From Sphaerosporella brunnea (Eukaryota > Ascomycota > Pezizomycetes > Pezizales > Pyronemataceae), in contig VXIS01000022.1 in NCBI GenBank assembly GCA_008704415.1, forward strand, positions 186,001 to 250,000: DNA of 64,000 nucleotides. The letters run 5' to 3'. A program made the position numbers and the translations under genes. Positions 9,900-21,142 of this stretch are shown piece after piece (position 1 is the first letter of the stretch; each line of letters opens with the position of its first letter). The notes beneath the pieces are model-generated. The model saw only the letters and a list, made by a program, of their open reading frames with translations, was not told the DNA's origin and searched no databases.

Positions 9900-12800
9900 T
9901 CAAATCAATCCAATTTCCTTCACAAAAGCCTCATGCTTGACCCTTCCCAATGCCTTTGTCAATCCATCTGCCAGCATCTCGTCCGATGGTACGTGCTTGA
10001 CCATAAGCTTCTCAGTAGCAACAGCCTCATGCAGGCGATAGAAACGGAGTCGGAGGTGCCGACTATCTCCCTTGAAATTTCCACTATTAAGGACGGTGAC
10101 GCAGGCCAAATTGTCGTTAAGAAGAAGCGGTGGTGAGTAGATGTGTGAGGTACTGGGTGCCGCTTGCAGGCTCGGAGTACTGGGCGCTGTTTGCAGAGTA
10201 CTGGGCGCTGCTTGCAGGCTCGGGGTAAGCTCAGAAAGAATGCCAGAAAACCAGTCAATCTGCCGCTTGACCGCAGCGGAGGCTATCAGCTCTGACTCCA
10301 TCGTTGACTGAGCGACGAGGGTTTGTTTCTTGGACTTCCACAAGACTAGGATGCCGAAAACATAGAGTAAATAGCCGGTGGTTGACTTGCCGGTGTGGGT
10401 CTCTCCACCAAGGTCCGTATCAGCGTAGGCGACGATAGAGCTGAGCTGAGAGCTCAGCGCCGAGGTAATAGCCAGTTTCTTCGATGCTGTAGCCTTCAGG
10501 TATCGCAGAAGATGCTTGACGGCCATCCAGTGTCTTTGGTCCGGGTTTGATGAGTATCGACCAAGGGTAGTAGCGGCATATGCAATATCCGGGCGAGAGC
10601 CAAGGGCGATATTGAGAAGGCTTCCTACCGCCTGGCGGTACAATGACTGATCGGCTGGCTCCCCCGTTTGTGCTGCACCAAGCTTGAGGCCTTCTTCCAT
10701 AGGCGTATGACGAGGTTGGCAGTCGCTCATGCCGAATTGCTCAAGGACCTTCGCAATGTATCCGGACTGGTTAATGTAGGCAGTGCGGCGCTTGCGGTCA
10801 AGTTGGACGTCAAGACCCACATACTGAAAGTGGTCAGAGATCGGTATAGAGGCTCCCTTAGGTGGGGCAGCTCGAAAGCGGTGGTGTAGAGCATCACAGA
10901 GGGTCCGAAGCTTCTTACTGGTGGTAGCCAAAATCATGATGTCGTCAACATATACCAGAACGATGATGCCGTCGCCGAGGAAAAGACCGGGAGCAGCAAC
11001 CGATGCTGTGAGACCAAGATCAACTAGGAAATCATAGACGTCTTCAAACCAACCCCGTGCAGACTGCTTCAGGCCATATAGAGTCTTCCGGAGGCGAACA
11101 AGAGGACGCTCTCTTTTCCACGGGTCACGATTCTGCCAGTTTCCTTCAGGCAGGTGCAGGTAAATTGTCTCATGCAGCGTACTTCCGAGAAACGCTGTCG
11201 GGCAGTCAAGTATTGCAATATGGAGGTTGTGCTGTGCTGCGAGACCCAAACAGAAGCGAATAGTTGAGGTGTTGACCACCGGGGAAGAAATTGCATTCGC
11301 ATCGAAGTCTTGGCCTTCTTGCTGAGTGAAACCCTGAGCAATTAGACGAGCCTTATATTTATCAATCTCCCCCGTGGCTTTGAACTTCTTGGAGAGAAGC
11401 CACCTGCTGTTGACGACTGTAGCCTCCAAGGATAGTTGACCTTCTGCAATAAACTCCATAGCTTGGTGACTGTCGAGTGCAGCAGCTTCAGTGTTAATAG
11501 CAGCCTCCCATTCTGCTGCTTCGGGGGTCTTCAACGCAGCACGGTAGGTCTTTGGTCCTGGTTCCACCATAAAGGCTGTGGAAAGCAAGGCGCGGCCAGA
11601 GCGGGTCCTGGTATTGGTCATAGGTGGCGAGACGTTCATATTGATGCGTAAATTCCGTGGAACAGTTTCAGCATAGGGGTCAGGGCAGTCGCTGAGGACA
11701 GATTCAGTATCAACCCATTCACCGGGAGTGCTTTGAACCGGAGGTGGGGAAGCTGGTAAAGATGGCGGAAGTACAGCTGCTTCAAGCTGGAGCTGTTGGC
11801 TTACTTCATCTAGCGACTCAGATGTGGTTGTTGTTACTCCGGGTGTTGCTTGGGAGGAGACTTTAGTGCTGGAATATTCGTCCGGAGGTGATGAGGTTTC
11901 CGGAATCTTGAAGGTGACAGTAGATGGAGCCGCGCCAGTGCCAGTGCCAGCACCTAGTAACTCTGAATACATACAGCCTTCGTCAAAGGGAATGTCGCAG
12001 GCCAGGAACTCTCGTCTCGAGGCAATATCATAGAGGAGGTACTGCTGCGAGGTAGCGGTGTGGCCAATCAAGACGGCTTTCTTTGCACGGTCGTCGAGCT
12101 TCTTTCGCGACACTGGAGCAGTCCAAGCATAGGCTAGGGATCCAAAGATACGAAGATGTGAAAGGTCAGGCTTGTAGCTGCTGCTGGTGTCACGGTTGCC
12201 GATAGCCTTTCAATGCCAGGATTCGAAGGGTGTAGTATCCGGAAGGGCACGTGTGGGGAGGCGATTCTTGAGATAAACTGCAACCTTGACAGCATCCGCC
12301 CAACAGGGGTTTGTCATACCTGCATGCTTGAGCATCGAGCGAGCAGGGTCCATCACTGTGCGGTTGCAGGGTTCAGAAAGCCCGTTTTGCTGTGGGGAAT
12401 AGGGCGTAGAAGGTTCCGCCTGGATACCTTCCTTGCGAAGGAACCTGAAAAGCTCGTCACTGGAGTATTCCCCACCACCATCCATTCGAAGCCCCAAAAT
12501 TGGTAAGTTGTGAATCTTCTCGACAGCGGCCTTGTATTCCTGGAAGCATGAAAAGACTTCGGACTTGTAGCGAAGGAAATACACATAGGTGTAGCGGGTT
12601 GAATCGTCGGTAAACATAACAAAGTAGCGGTATCCTTTTCGACTCTGTGTGGGCATTGGACCAGCAACGTCTGTGTGGATGAGTTCAAGCGGTCGGGTCT
12701 TCGGAGGTTTACAGCTTTGTTTGGAGAAAGGCCGTCGAGTCATCCTTCCAAGAATGCATGCCTCACAGATACATTTTGAGGGACTTCGATCCTGTACCTG

Positions 12801-14357
12801 CATCCCATTCACAACAGAACAGGCACGCTTGACTGCTGGTAGAGCGAGATGACCAGGACGAGCGTGCCAGAGGAGGATGTCCTTTGAATTCTGTGGAACT
12901 GAGATCGCTGCAAATACAACAGGGTAATTATCCAAGTCGGTGGCTAACACATCGTCACAGTGTAGCACAAAAAGGTCCTTTTTAACGTGAGCAGTGCCAA
13001 CTGTGCAGCAATTAAAGGACAACGTAGCTTTGTCTGCATCAAAGTGGATCTTCATATGCTTGCGGAGCAGCTGAAGAATGCTAAGGAGGTTGTTGTCACC
13101 GCAGGCGGGAACATGAAGGACCGAACGAAGAAGGAATGTTTTGTTGTTGAGACGGATAGGCACGGTGCCAACTCCAGCTGCTGATACAACCTGGTTGTTG
13201 GCTGTGCGGACAAGATGCTCCCCCGGAGAATACACTTTGTATGAGGAGAAAAACTGTCGGTTGCCGGTGATGTGTGAGGAAGCACCAGTATCGAGAATCC
13301 AGTCAGCAGGTGCGAGACTGGAGTTGGAGGATACACGGTAGGCATCTACAGTAAAGACGGAGTCGCATGGCTTGTCGCTGAAGGCTGCAAAGAGAAACGA
13401 CTCTTTGGGCGAGGCGTGATTGGATACAGTAGCGGCAACTGCAGTGGCTGGTACGTCTGTGGCGGCTAGGTTGGCTTGAGCGGTTGCCACCTCGTTGTCG
13501 CTGCGATTTTTGACATGGGCAGCGGCTTGCTGTTTCGCATAGGCTTCCCACTTCTCCGGATGACGGCATTTGGACTTTGAGTGACCGACAACACCACATC
13601 CATAGCACTTGCCAGTCTTCTTGGGTTTTCGGTTTGAATTGGTCCGAGGTTGATGCTGAATACCTAGGCCATTGCGCTGCCAAGCCTGATTACGCTGCTT
13701 CCGCGTTACAAATAGTGCTGCATCTGGTGAAATTCCTTGCTGTCTTCGGAGACGTGCCTCAAAGGCTAAAAGCTCAGTGATAATGTCGCTGGGATGTTTG
13801 GTCTTACCGCTGACATTCATAGAAGTGGTGAAGCTGAGCCATTCGGAGCTTTTTGGAAGATTGGACATGATGTAAAACGAACGCCAATTGTCCGTGACCT
13901 CAATGCCGCAGATTGCAAGGTCGTTGATAATCTTATCCTGAGCTGCGATCCATTCGGTGACCGAAGGAAAATCCTCTAGCTTGCACGTGGCAAGTTTCCC
14001 CTGCTCGTGCTGGCCATCGAGCTTTATTACCTTTTCGAAGTCGGATTTGATGGTTTCCCAAAGAACCCGTGGATCGTCGTATTTCGAAGCGCGATAGCGC
14101 TGCCGGATGCTGGGTTCAAGGGCAAGGCAGATCGTACCGCATGCCTTGGTTTGCTTTTCGGCATACTTGTCTTGCTCAATCTCATACCGTTCATATTTCT
14201 GGTCATCCGGCTTTTGAGGAGCAACAGGAATGCGTTCACTGCCGTTGACAATGCGCCACAGGCTCTGTTGCTTGAGGACATCCTGCATGTCCAAGACCCA
14301 AGCACGGTAATTGTGCTCATTGAGCTTGGTAATCGTAGTGGCGGTGGCAGTCGACAT
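9900..14357 (-). pseudogene. copia-1 gag-pol polyprotein, one in-frame stop
   Basis: From ATG at 14357 the frame encodes: gag with a CCHC knuckle (residues 251-264, CYGCGVVGHSKSKC); protease (DTG 356-358); integrase with an HHCC finger (H498, H503, C531, C534) and a DDE triad D563, D626, E662 with the canonical 35-residue gap; then a TGA at 12210-12212. The same frame continues without shift through the end of integrase, a Pro/Ser/Thr linker, RT (YVDD about 390 codons after the Met at 12113) and RNase H (YADTD, STMESE, LNDN) to a TGA at 9900-9902. A 25-residue Ser/Pro/Ala repeat (10.1-10.25 kb) interrupts the RNase H domain before its last acidic motif. The single TGA follows TPFESWH, in the integrase C-terminal region; a one-base change from GGA or CGA is the simplest explanation. 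Without readthrough no RT would be made. Confidence 0.93.
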
Positions 14358-14373
14358 AATCGGAGTTGGGTAA

Positions 14374-14625
14374 CAGTCAGAGCGGAGGTGACTGCCAAAG
14401 GACTCGAAGATGGGCGATAGTCAGAGCGGAAGTGACTATCAAAAGACTCAACGATGGGCGATAGTCAGAGCGGAGGTGACTATCAATGTTCAACGGATAC
14501 GGAACAGTCAGAGTGGAGGTGACTGTTAACGAAGCGGGCAGTCAGAGCGGAGGTGACTGTTGACGAAGCGGGCAGTCAGAGCGGAGGTGACTGTTGACGA
14601 AACGGGCAGTCAGAGCGGAGGTGAC
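14374..14625 (-). repeat. leader hairpin array of copia-1, seven units
   Basis: Seven imperfect repeats of an inverted pair AGTCA...TGACT with a 9-nt loop close to GAGCGGAGG. They start at 14374, 14416, 14460, 14503, 14539, 14573 and 14607. Outer stem bases change in both arms together: CAGTCA/TGACTG in copies 1, 5 and 6, GATAGTCA/TGACTATC in copies 2 and 3, AACAGTCA/TGACTGTT in copy 4. Copy 7 has lost its right outer arm. They fill the leader between the primer binding site and the gag ATG. Confidence 0.9.
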
Positions 14626-14728
14626 GAGGTTCTCCGGCAAACGGAAAGAGAAGAGTAAAGGCTCGGAGAAAATTTGAACCGCTTTTCAACGGAAGCACAG
14701 AGGGGACGCTCAGAAGAAGCGCAAGAGA

Positions 14729-14740
14729 GGACTCATAACC
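14729..14740 (-). promoter_or_regulatory. copia-1 primer binding site (half tRNA-iMet)
   Basis: The plus strand reads GGACTCATAACC directly against the LTR end, 11 of 12 bases matching the anticodon arm of fungal initiator tRNA-Met (GGGCUCAUAACC). This is the copia-style arrangement in which a cleaved 5' half of the tRNA, not its CCA end, primes minus-strand synthesis. Confidence 0.75.
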
Positions 14741-14934
14741 TGTTGAGAGAAAAGATTGATTGACTCTGAAGTTCCCCGGAGCGGGAGCTTCGGGGTGTTT
14801 ATATACATAAGTCGGCCAAAAGCCGCGTGGGCAAAACAACAGGAAAAGGACAATTATCGAACTACGGAAAAACGGAAACGACGGAATCAAGACATCCGGA
14901 CCCACAGTCTCCACTCGAAAATCCTTTTCCAACA
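14741..14934 (-). repeat. copia-1 5' LTR
   Basis: Upstream LTR of the minus-strand element, 194 bp, ending next to the duplicated ACCTT. It should carry the promoter and the 5' end of the genomic RNA. On the plus strand GTTTATATACATAAG lies about 60 bp in; its complement on the sense strand is TATA-rich and could be a TATA box. Confidence 0.95.
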
Positions 14935-14939
14935 ACCTT

Positions 14940-17900
14940 GGTAGTGCCTTTACATGCGATGATCCTGCTGGCGTGGCCAACAGTGCCACCGCCGACAGTG
15001 TGGGCCTGCTTCAACGAGGTATATGAATGGTGAACAGATCTGGGAGCGATTTTTTCGACATCAGGCATCTGGGACACCCCCGGAATTGAGATTATAGCTA
15101 TGTTGACCACTGGGCGTTTCAAATCGAACTGCGAATGAGCGATAACGGTATGATGTGCGCTGCAGGTATCTGGAATGATATGTGATGGGATGCGGACAGC
15201 AGGACACGAACACACTGCTCTGCCCATCGTATCTGCTTCTACTGACCGCAGCTGGTGATAACACCGGCCGTTTTGCAACACAGCCTAGATGTGATGACTT
15301 CGTGGCCTGGCGACTATCTCCCCCGCGATCCAAGCATATGGAAACGTAGTGCCCAACACGCTTCAGTGGGCCGCAACGCCTGGAAATTCTGCGGAGCCCG
15401 GAACTAAGGCTGTATTGTATCACCAGCGAAGCACTGAGTACCGAACTGTTAACTGCCCGCTACCTTGGATAGGTCGTTCTCTTTGGTCACGCAGCCGACT
15501 AGAAAACACGCTCTGAACGCCCGCTGTCGCTGCTAAAGCTGGGTTCGGCTTCCGATCATGATGGCGGCGCAGCGACAGGGCTTTTGGAGCTTTGTGGAGA
15601 GATGCTACGTTGCGATATTGGATACCGCCGCGAACGCCGCAGTGTACGAGGCGGGCTAGAGGAAACATGTTTCGCTCTCCGCAGCGCACAAGCCAGCTGC
15701 AGGCGCAAACGACCGAGGATCAAGCGGGCTCCCCTCAGCGCGGGTGTCCGGCCTGACATCGCGATAATGTCCTACCGCGCATTGCTGGTCGTGATCCTCC
15801 ACGGTGAGCCTTGAAATGCGAGGCTACATTCAGGTATCGACTCGATTGTTGTGCTTTTGCGGATGTTGCAGTCGCCTCGTCCACCCTTGTGCTATGCGGT
15901 CCTTTGTCCGTGCCTGATGGCTTCAATCATCCCGTACCGCCGCGCTTGCAACCGTCAACCCGCGGCCACTACCTGCTGCGCTCAGCCATACGCGGCACCA
16001 TCCCGGCGAAGCGCCGTGGCCGAAAGCGTATGTTCCGTCTCGGCTATCAGCAGCCAGCTTCGCAATCTCGTCGGTGCGCACTTGCGGGGGGTGTATGTCA
16101 GCGGTCTTTGCAAGAGAAACGGAAGAGAAGGTAACTGTCAAAATATTGTGCCCATACGAACCATCCGTTGCTCATTCTGTGGGCTGTGGAAATAATGAAC
16201 GCTTCTATCTTCTGAGCGGCGCTTCGTGCAGCATGTACACCATGAGCACCGCTGGGAACCCAGCCTTGACAGCGGTGGTCCGTCAGCTCAGTTTGCAGCA
16301 TAGCTGACGATGTTTTGACTGCCAGGGCTAAAAATTGTGTGCATGTAAGTGCGGCCGTTCGGGCATCCTGTTGATGAAACCACGCGAAAAAATACAATGA
16401 TTGAACAACTCGAGGTGCGCAGCAACTAAGGATGTATGCGCGAAGTAAGTACCATTCCTCAGCTAATAAGTGCACCGTGCACGGTTACCACAACTGACGC
16501 GTACGTCCAGGTACTGGCAGCGATTCTGACAGCGTCTTGAGCCATATCGCCAGCACCGATCAGCTGGAGAAGCGACGTCAACAAGCCAACAAACGCTAGA
16601 GACGTGTTGTCGACGCAAACACCAATGCGCGTGCCCAGGAGATGATAGCCCTTGTTATGAACTGCCGGAACAAAACTCCCACAACACTCATCCGTTGAAA
16701 CAAGCGAGGGGAACACTCGACTTTGATGACTTAGCGTCACATCCTCGCGATGGTACATATCCCCTGCCCCCAAATCTTTCGATACCAAGCGTCCAACAGC
16801 CTCGCTTACGTCTAGGACACCGGGCCCCGTCAAACAACCCCAATACCCGCTACCAGCCAAAATAACGTCACTCAACACGGTCCCAGTCGAGTCATGGGGT
16901 TAGCTCCCATGATGCGCTGTTTGCTCCAGCGAATCGCGCAGCGGCGCATGCGGCTTCATGTTTGCACAACTCCGCATCAGGACAGTCGATGGGTCGACCG
17001 GATCGGAAAATATTTGCGGTATGTCATGTTGTTTCCTGAGTGGAGATCATTCATAGGGATGGTCCCATCGGAGCTGTTCGGGACAGGCCTCGATCGCAGG
17101 ACGCGGTGGGCGCTGCGTTCGCAGGTACAGTCATCCATTCACCCGCCATCGGCAGCCACCTCATCCCTGAACACGTGCGCCGATGATTTTATGGGGGTGC
17201 CGGTAACCGCAGCAGTCGTTTCCTCTTGTTCCCAGCCTACCCCAGCCGCGAAACGTCGTTGTGGCAGAATGGGCATAGGCACCGATTGGGGCAGTGCCGT
17301 TTCCATCCACACATGCCTATGTGGTGGCTGGTCACAGTCGAGCAGGATACATAGCTGAGGGGTGGCGCAGCGGACCGCACCTCCACACGACAAATGACGC
17401 ATAGCGGGGGTGCTAATGGAAGAGGCTACCAGAGCGTCGAGCGCCTGATTACCTTCCAGACCTCGGTACGGCTGTCAACCCAACGCTGCGTCCCACCTGA
17501 TCCATTCTCAATTGGTTTTCTGCTCAATTCAGCCGGCGCCCTCACGAAGGGCATCCGCATGCACCAGTTCTCAGCCAGCAGAACCGCGCGCATAACAACG
17601 TTATGGTTGGCCCTGTCAACGCGAATTCCCGCTCTGCAGGTTCAAATATCTCGGTTTCGAGCTTGATCAACCCAGGATGGTGCATCATACACCCCTCTGC
17701 CTGAAGGTTGACTCGGCGAATACTCGGCTTGAGTATTCTCGCTGAGATATCCCGGCCCACGGTGCCATCCAGGGTGCCTCGTTTTCCAACCGCCGCGGTC
17801 AATGGTTCTCACGCGCGTCGCGTGACGTCAGGGACGGGCCACCAATCAGTGGGGCACAGAGCGCTAGGGGTCACGCGTAGCACCTGCTACTCTCAACCCC

Positions 17901-18370
17901 TTCCACGGGACGAAATTGGAAAGTGGGTATACGTAGGGTTGCACACGAGCGAGCTCGAAACAAGTCTGACAGGTGGATGGAGCCAGCTCGCATCATGGGC
18001 GGGTTCGTCTCGCGGGCCTAACCCGAACTCACAAAGCTCTAGTCCGCCGCATAAAACCACGTTGACGTGGGTCCATTTCGGTAGCGGTGCAGTTATGGAA
18101 CACGCTCACTCATATTTACCATCTTCAGCGCGTTATGTCAGTCCGACAAATCCGTCAGGTCGGAACCCGCGTCTAGGGTAGTTTCCACCAGTGGAGAGGG
18201 TCTGCGCCCAGATCAACCGGTGGTCACACAGATACCGAGCCGGTTCTGTTGGCCCCATCAGCCTCAGTCTGTAGTCACCGCACCGTATTACCAAAGATCG
18301 CCGCCAGGCCTCGATCCATCGGAACGCTGCCCGCGCGTACCGTTTCAACCAGTAGACTGGATATGTGATA
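14940..18370. other. no confidently recognised gene (3.4 kb)
   Basis: Several open frames but no family match: 14935-15281 (minus, part of a frame cut by copia-1), 16459-16878 (minus, 139 codons, Gly/Val-rich with a hydrophobic C-terminal half, protein-like but unplaced), 16894-17358 (+) and 17708-18181 (+). A 7-bp stem with 5-nt loop (AATACTC/GAGTATT) lies near 17720. No transposon ends were seen. Confidence 0.4.
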
Positions 18371-18690
18371 CCGTCTTACCACGGTAATAAGGCAATTTTG
18401 CCGGCGCCTAAGTATACTGACACGTACCGGCCAGCGGGCAGTGAAGCTGGAGTGAGAAGATGCGACGTGAAAAGTCAAAACGACGTTAATGAGGCGAAGA
18501 CGCTGGAGGCAAGGTGGAGACGGTCTCCAGCTCGCCGCTCTGTTCAAGGTTTCACTGACTCCCACCGGGCCAGAACTGTCCGCGCACGTCGCTTCTGACC
18601 GCCTCTGATACAGCTTCACTGCGCGCCGCCCGACATGTGTAAGTATATTTCGCCGCCGGCGAAATTGACTTATCACCGCGATAGTACGGT
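18371..18690. mobile_element. 320-bp MITE with long TIRs and TA flanks
   Basis: The first about 70 bp (CCGTCTTACCACGGTAATAA...) and the reverse complement of the last about 70 bp (CCGTACTATCGCGGTGATAA...) align at roughly 75%, including the block ATTTYGCCGGCG. Both ends are flanked by TA (18369-18370, 18691-18692), as expected for Tc1/mariner/pogo-type insertion. There is no coding capacity. The terminal CCGT and TA flank match the pogo-like transposon at 24600-27634, so that family is a candidate source of transposase. The copy is old, given arm divergence. Confidence 0.75.
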
Positions 18691-18767
18691 ATTGTTCCTT
18701 CAAAAGTGATTCTTACTGTGCGCGGGTCACCCATACTGATGCTGCAGACCAGTCAAGTGTAAGCTGG

Positions 18768-18885
18768 CGCCCAGCTCGAGCCTGAACTGCTTTCGTGCTA
18801 GCCAGCCAAGCTCAAAAAATTGCGTTTCGATCCGGCTCAAAGTCGAGCCTTGAGCTTTTGGCTTGAGCCGGCTCGGCTCCTGTGC
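18768..18885. repeat. GAGCC/GGCTC-rich palindromic cluster
   Basis: Dense CTCGAGCC, GGCTCAAAG, GAGCTTTTGGCTTGAGCC and GGCTCGGCTCC motifs in both orientations. The core GAGCTTTTGGCTYGAGCC recurs near 49,095, and related motifs occur near 49,920 and 41,420. Such clusters are typical of hAT subterminal regions, so this may be the end of a decayed hAT-2-like element; no target duplication was found. Confidence 0.45.
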
Positions 18886-20006
18886 ATCACGAGACATACG
18901 TGCGGTCGAAGTACTGTGCTCCTTCCGGCCTGCATTGCAATGCTGAGCGTTCCTCCCTTTGGCTGGCATTTTACCCTTTGCCTGACAGCCCAGCCCGCCG
19001 GAAACACAGGGAACGCGGCAGAGATACCCGCACGTGGCGACGTCGATTGTGCCCGTCGAGACTTCAGGCGGGAAGGAGACGGCGAAGCACCGCCAAATCC
19101 TGAAGCTATACATCGGCGCGACAACACGAAGACGCAGCCAATCGCCGCACCGCTGCATCAGACCGCGCTGTTGCTGCGACGCTGCCAGTTGTTGACTTTC
19201 CGGTTTTACTACACATCGTTCGTGACACTTTCGTGGGATTGTAGCGGTCGTGAAGCGTGCGCACATCGTCGACGGAGTCTTGCAGCGCGCGTTTGGGGCG
19301 CTGACAGCTCTCTCGAGGTAACGCATCACTCAGTGAGTGTATCAAGCACCGGGGATAACCCAATCCGCGGCGCGCCGCTGCTTGCGTGCAGTAGACGGAC
19401 ACCGAAACCTGGCTTCTGGATTTCGAAATCTCCAGACAAATAACAGCGGAGTTGATGAACACGTTCAACCACTGCCTCGTAGCAACGTGTGATAAGCGCT
19501 TATTTGTGTTTGCTCGCGTCCTGAAAGTTCGATGTCGGCGTCCAAGCTGTCAAACGGATATGAATTGCAGGGAGGTGGTGGCTAAAGCGGTACAATGCTC
19601 TTCGCTTGATACATCTGTCCTTCTCAATGGCTTTGGGGCACAATAACGTACATCACGTGCGAACGAGTGTTTCCAGCCATCGAGCCACTGCCATTGGATC
19701 TACACACAGCAGCGCACCACAGGATGATCACCCCCGTAAAGGTCATCACCAACCAGATGCAACGCTTGTTTAAACGGCGTGAGGGAACATGTACAAGCAC
19801 GTTCCAGAAGGATGCCGTGGATTTTGACAAAACCAAGTACGGTGCAAATATCTGCTTCCTCATCGTCATTCTGTAGTACCTTGTCTGGCAGGCCTGCCGT
19901 CCGAGCTGTGAATTACCGAATTCCCATTTCAGCTGGACAGTCTGCGTGGACCACTGGAAAGCTGCCACACACATGTTTTGCTGTTCACCGACAGCAGTGT
20001 CGTCGA
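18886..20006. other. no recognisable gene
   Basis: Open frames at 18820-19443 (+) and 18727-19329 (-) overlap each other and the GAGCC cluster, and neither has recognisable motifs. Nothing else is seen. Confidence 0.4.
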
Positions 20007-20170
20007 CAGGGCTGCCAGTAGTCCGGCAGCTGCCGGGGCCAACGGTGTCCCACGGTCTGGGTCATGTCAGGCCGCGCAGGTGGGAAGTCTGGTAGGTTCG
20101 GGCCGTGTACGAAAAGCCTGGATACCAGATAGGTGCCGGCCGGCCCGGATATCCCTGGTGACGGTCGGCT
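20007..20170 (+). mobile_element. hAT-1 5' terminal fragment
   Basis: Starts CAGGGCTGCCAGTAGTCCGG, matching the hAT-1 5' inverted repeat with two changes. It continues into the family's subterminal sequence (TAGGTTCGGGCC..., GATAGGTGCCGGCCGG) seen also at 25.1, 39.9 and 61.3 kb. No matching 3' end or second copy of the flanking GTCGTCGA was found; the LINE downstream may have truncated it. Confidence 0.6.
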
Positions 20171-20444
20171 CGATCAGGAGGGCAAACGCAGTGCTGCCAA
20201 ACGGGATGATCAATCCGTGGCGGTTCCGACAAAGCGAAGGCGTCAATCACAATCAAGTCACCATGGACTTTGACATTGGAGAACGGCTGGGCCCCCGCCA
20301 GCTGTTTGAGGCCGCGCTCACCTTTCATGAGCTTCTAAGCCAGTTTCAAGAGCGGGCTCTCTTTCATCAATACGCTGGAAATCCATCACAGCATCTGATT
20401 GCACCAATGAGTCCATAGGCAAGCACCGCCTGCACGACGGAAGC

Positions 20445-21006
20445 ATGCGCGCGTGCTCCGTCACGTTCGCGGTCAACAACAGAACCACCGCGAAACAAGC
20501 CACCAGGAGAGGCCATTTCCTCGCCGGGGAGAGCCTCACGGCGGAGCTGTATTCGACGGCCGGCCCCTACGCCTTCTGTGACTACTGCTCCACCGGGGGT
20601 CACCTCTCCCACAACTGTCCGACGAAGAAAGCCGGGGACCCCCCCCCCCCAGTGCGCCTACTGCAAAAAGCGACATCTCACAACCGGGCACAAACGCAAC
20701 GTCGACGACTGCGCCAAATGCGACAGACAGCTAGGCCGTGTCTGCAAGCACACCGAACCGACGCTGAGATGCCCCAACTGCCACGGCAACCACTCGGCGA
20801 GAGACGACGCCTGCTCCCACACGAAGCAGGCTATCAAAGAAGCCAGGACCGCGCATAGAGACGGTATGCCCATCATGACGGAGCCGGCGCGCCTCACCGC
20901 AGCCAACGCCACTCTGGTCGGGCGCCGCACCGCACCGACGCCGCGGCGGATGATCAATCTCAGCCTGGCATCATCACTGTCGCGGAAACCCGCCGGCCGC
21001 ACCTGA
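20445..21006 (+). pseudogene. LINE A ORF1, CCHC zinc-knuckle protein
   Basis: Nucleic-acid-binding gag-like protein. The first knuckle is CDYCSTGGHLSHNC (CX2CX4HX4C). Further Cys/His clusters (CAYCKKRHLTTGHK, then CPNCHGNHSARDDAC) follow in a second frame. The frame change falls at the C-tract around 20641-20650, a likely slippage site. The C-terminal part is arginine-rich and ends at 21006 just ahead of the endonuclease. Confidence 0.75.
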
Positions 21007-21142
21007 TATCCCAGCTAGCCGGCGCAATGACCACCCCTGACAGCGCCACCCCAGACTCCGGCTCGGACGAAGCCATGTCAGACGCCGTAGAAATCGTCCC
21101 GCACCCCCCGTCAGCCCCGGCCATGCCGGAGGAGCAGCCATA

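Larger units (their letters stand above)
9679..14939 (-). mobile_element. Ty1/copia retrotransposon copia-1, full length
   Basis: Complete LTR retrotransposon read on the minus strand: LTRs 9684-9877 and 14741-14934, perfect 5-bp target duplication ACCTT (9679-9683, 14935-14939). It has a half-tRNA primer binding site inside the upstream LTR, a polypurine tract inside the downstream LTR, and one gag-protease-integrase-RT-RNase H frame broken by a single TGA. The domain order INT before RT identifies the copia (Pseudoviridae) group. The LTRs differ at 2 of 194 positions, so the insertion is recent. A hairpin array fills the leader between primer site and gag. Confidence 0.96.

Noticed and set aside
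1678..12212. Reassignment of TGA as a sense codon, suggested by in-frame TGA in DIRS and copia-1
   Set aside because: The same elements also contain TAA and TAG stops and end in TGA, and neither site is a conserved Trp; ordinary mutation is simpler.
16459..16878. Possible sugar kinase or metabolic enzyme fragment on the minus strand
   Set aside because: It looks protein-like, but I could not match any catalytic motif; left as an unassigned frame.
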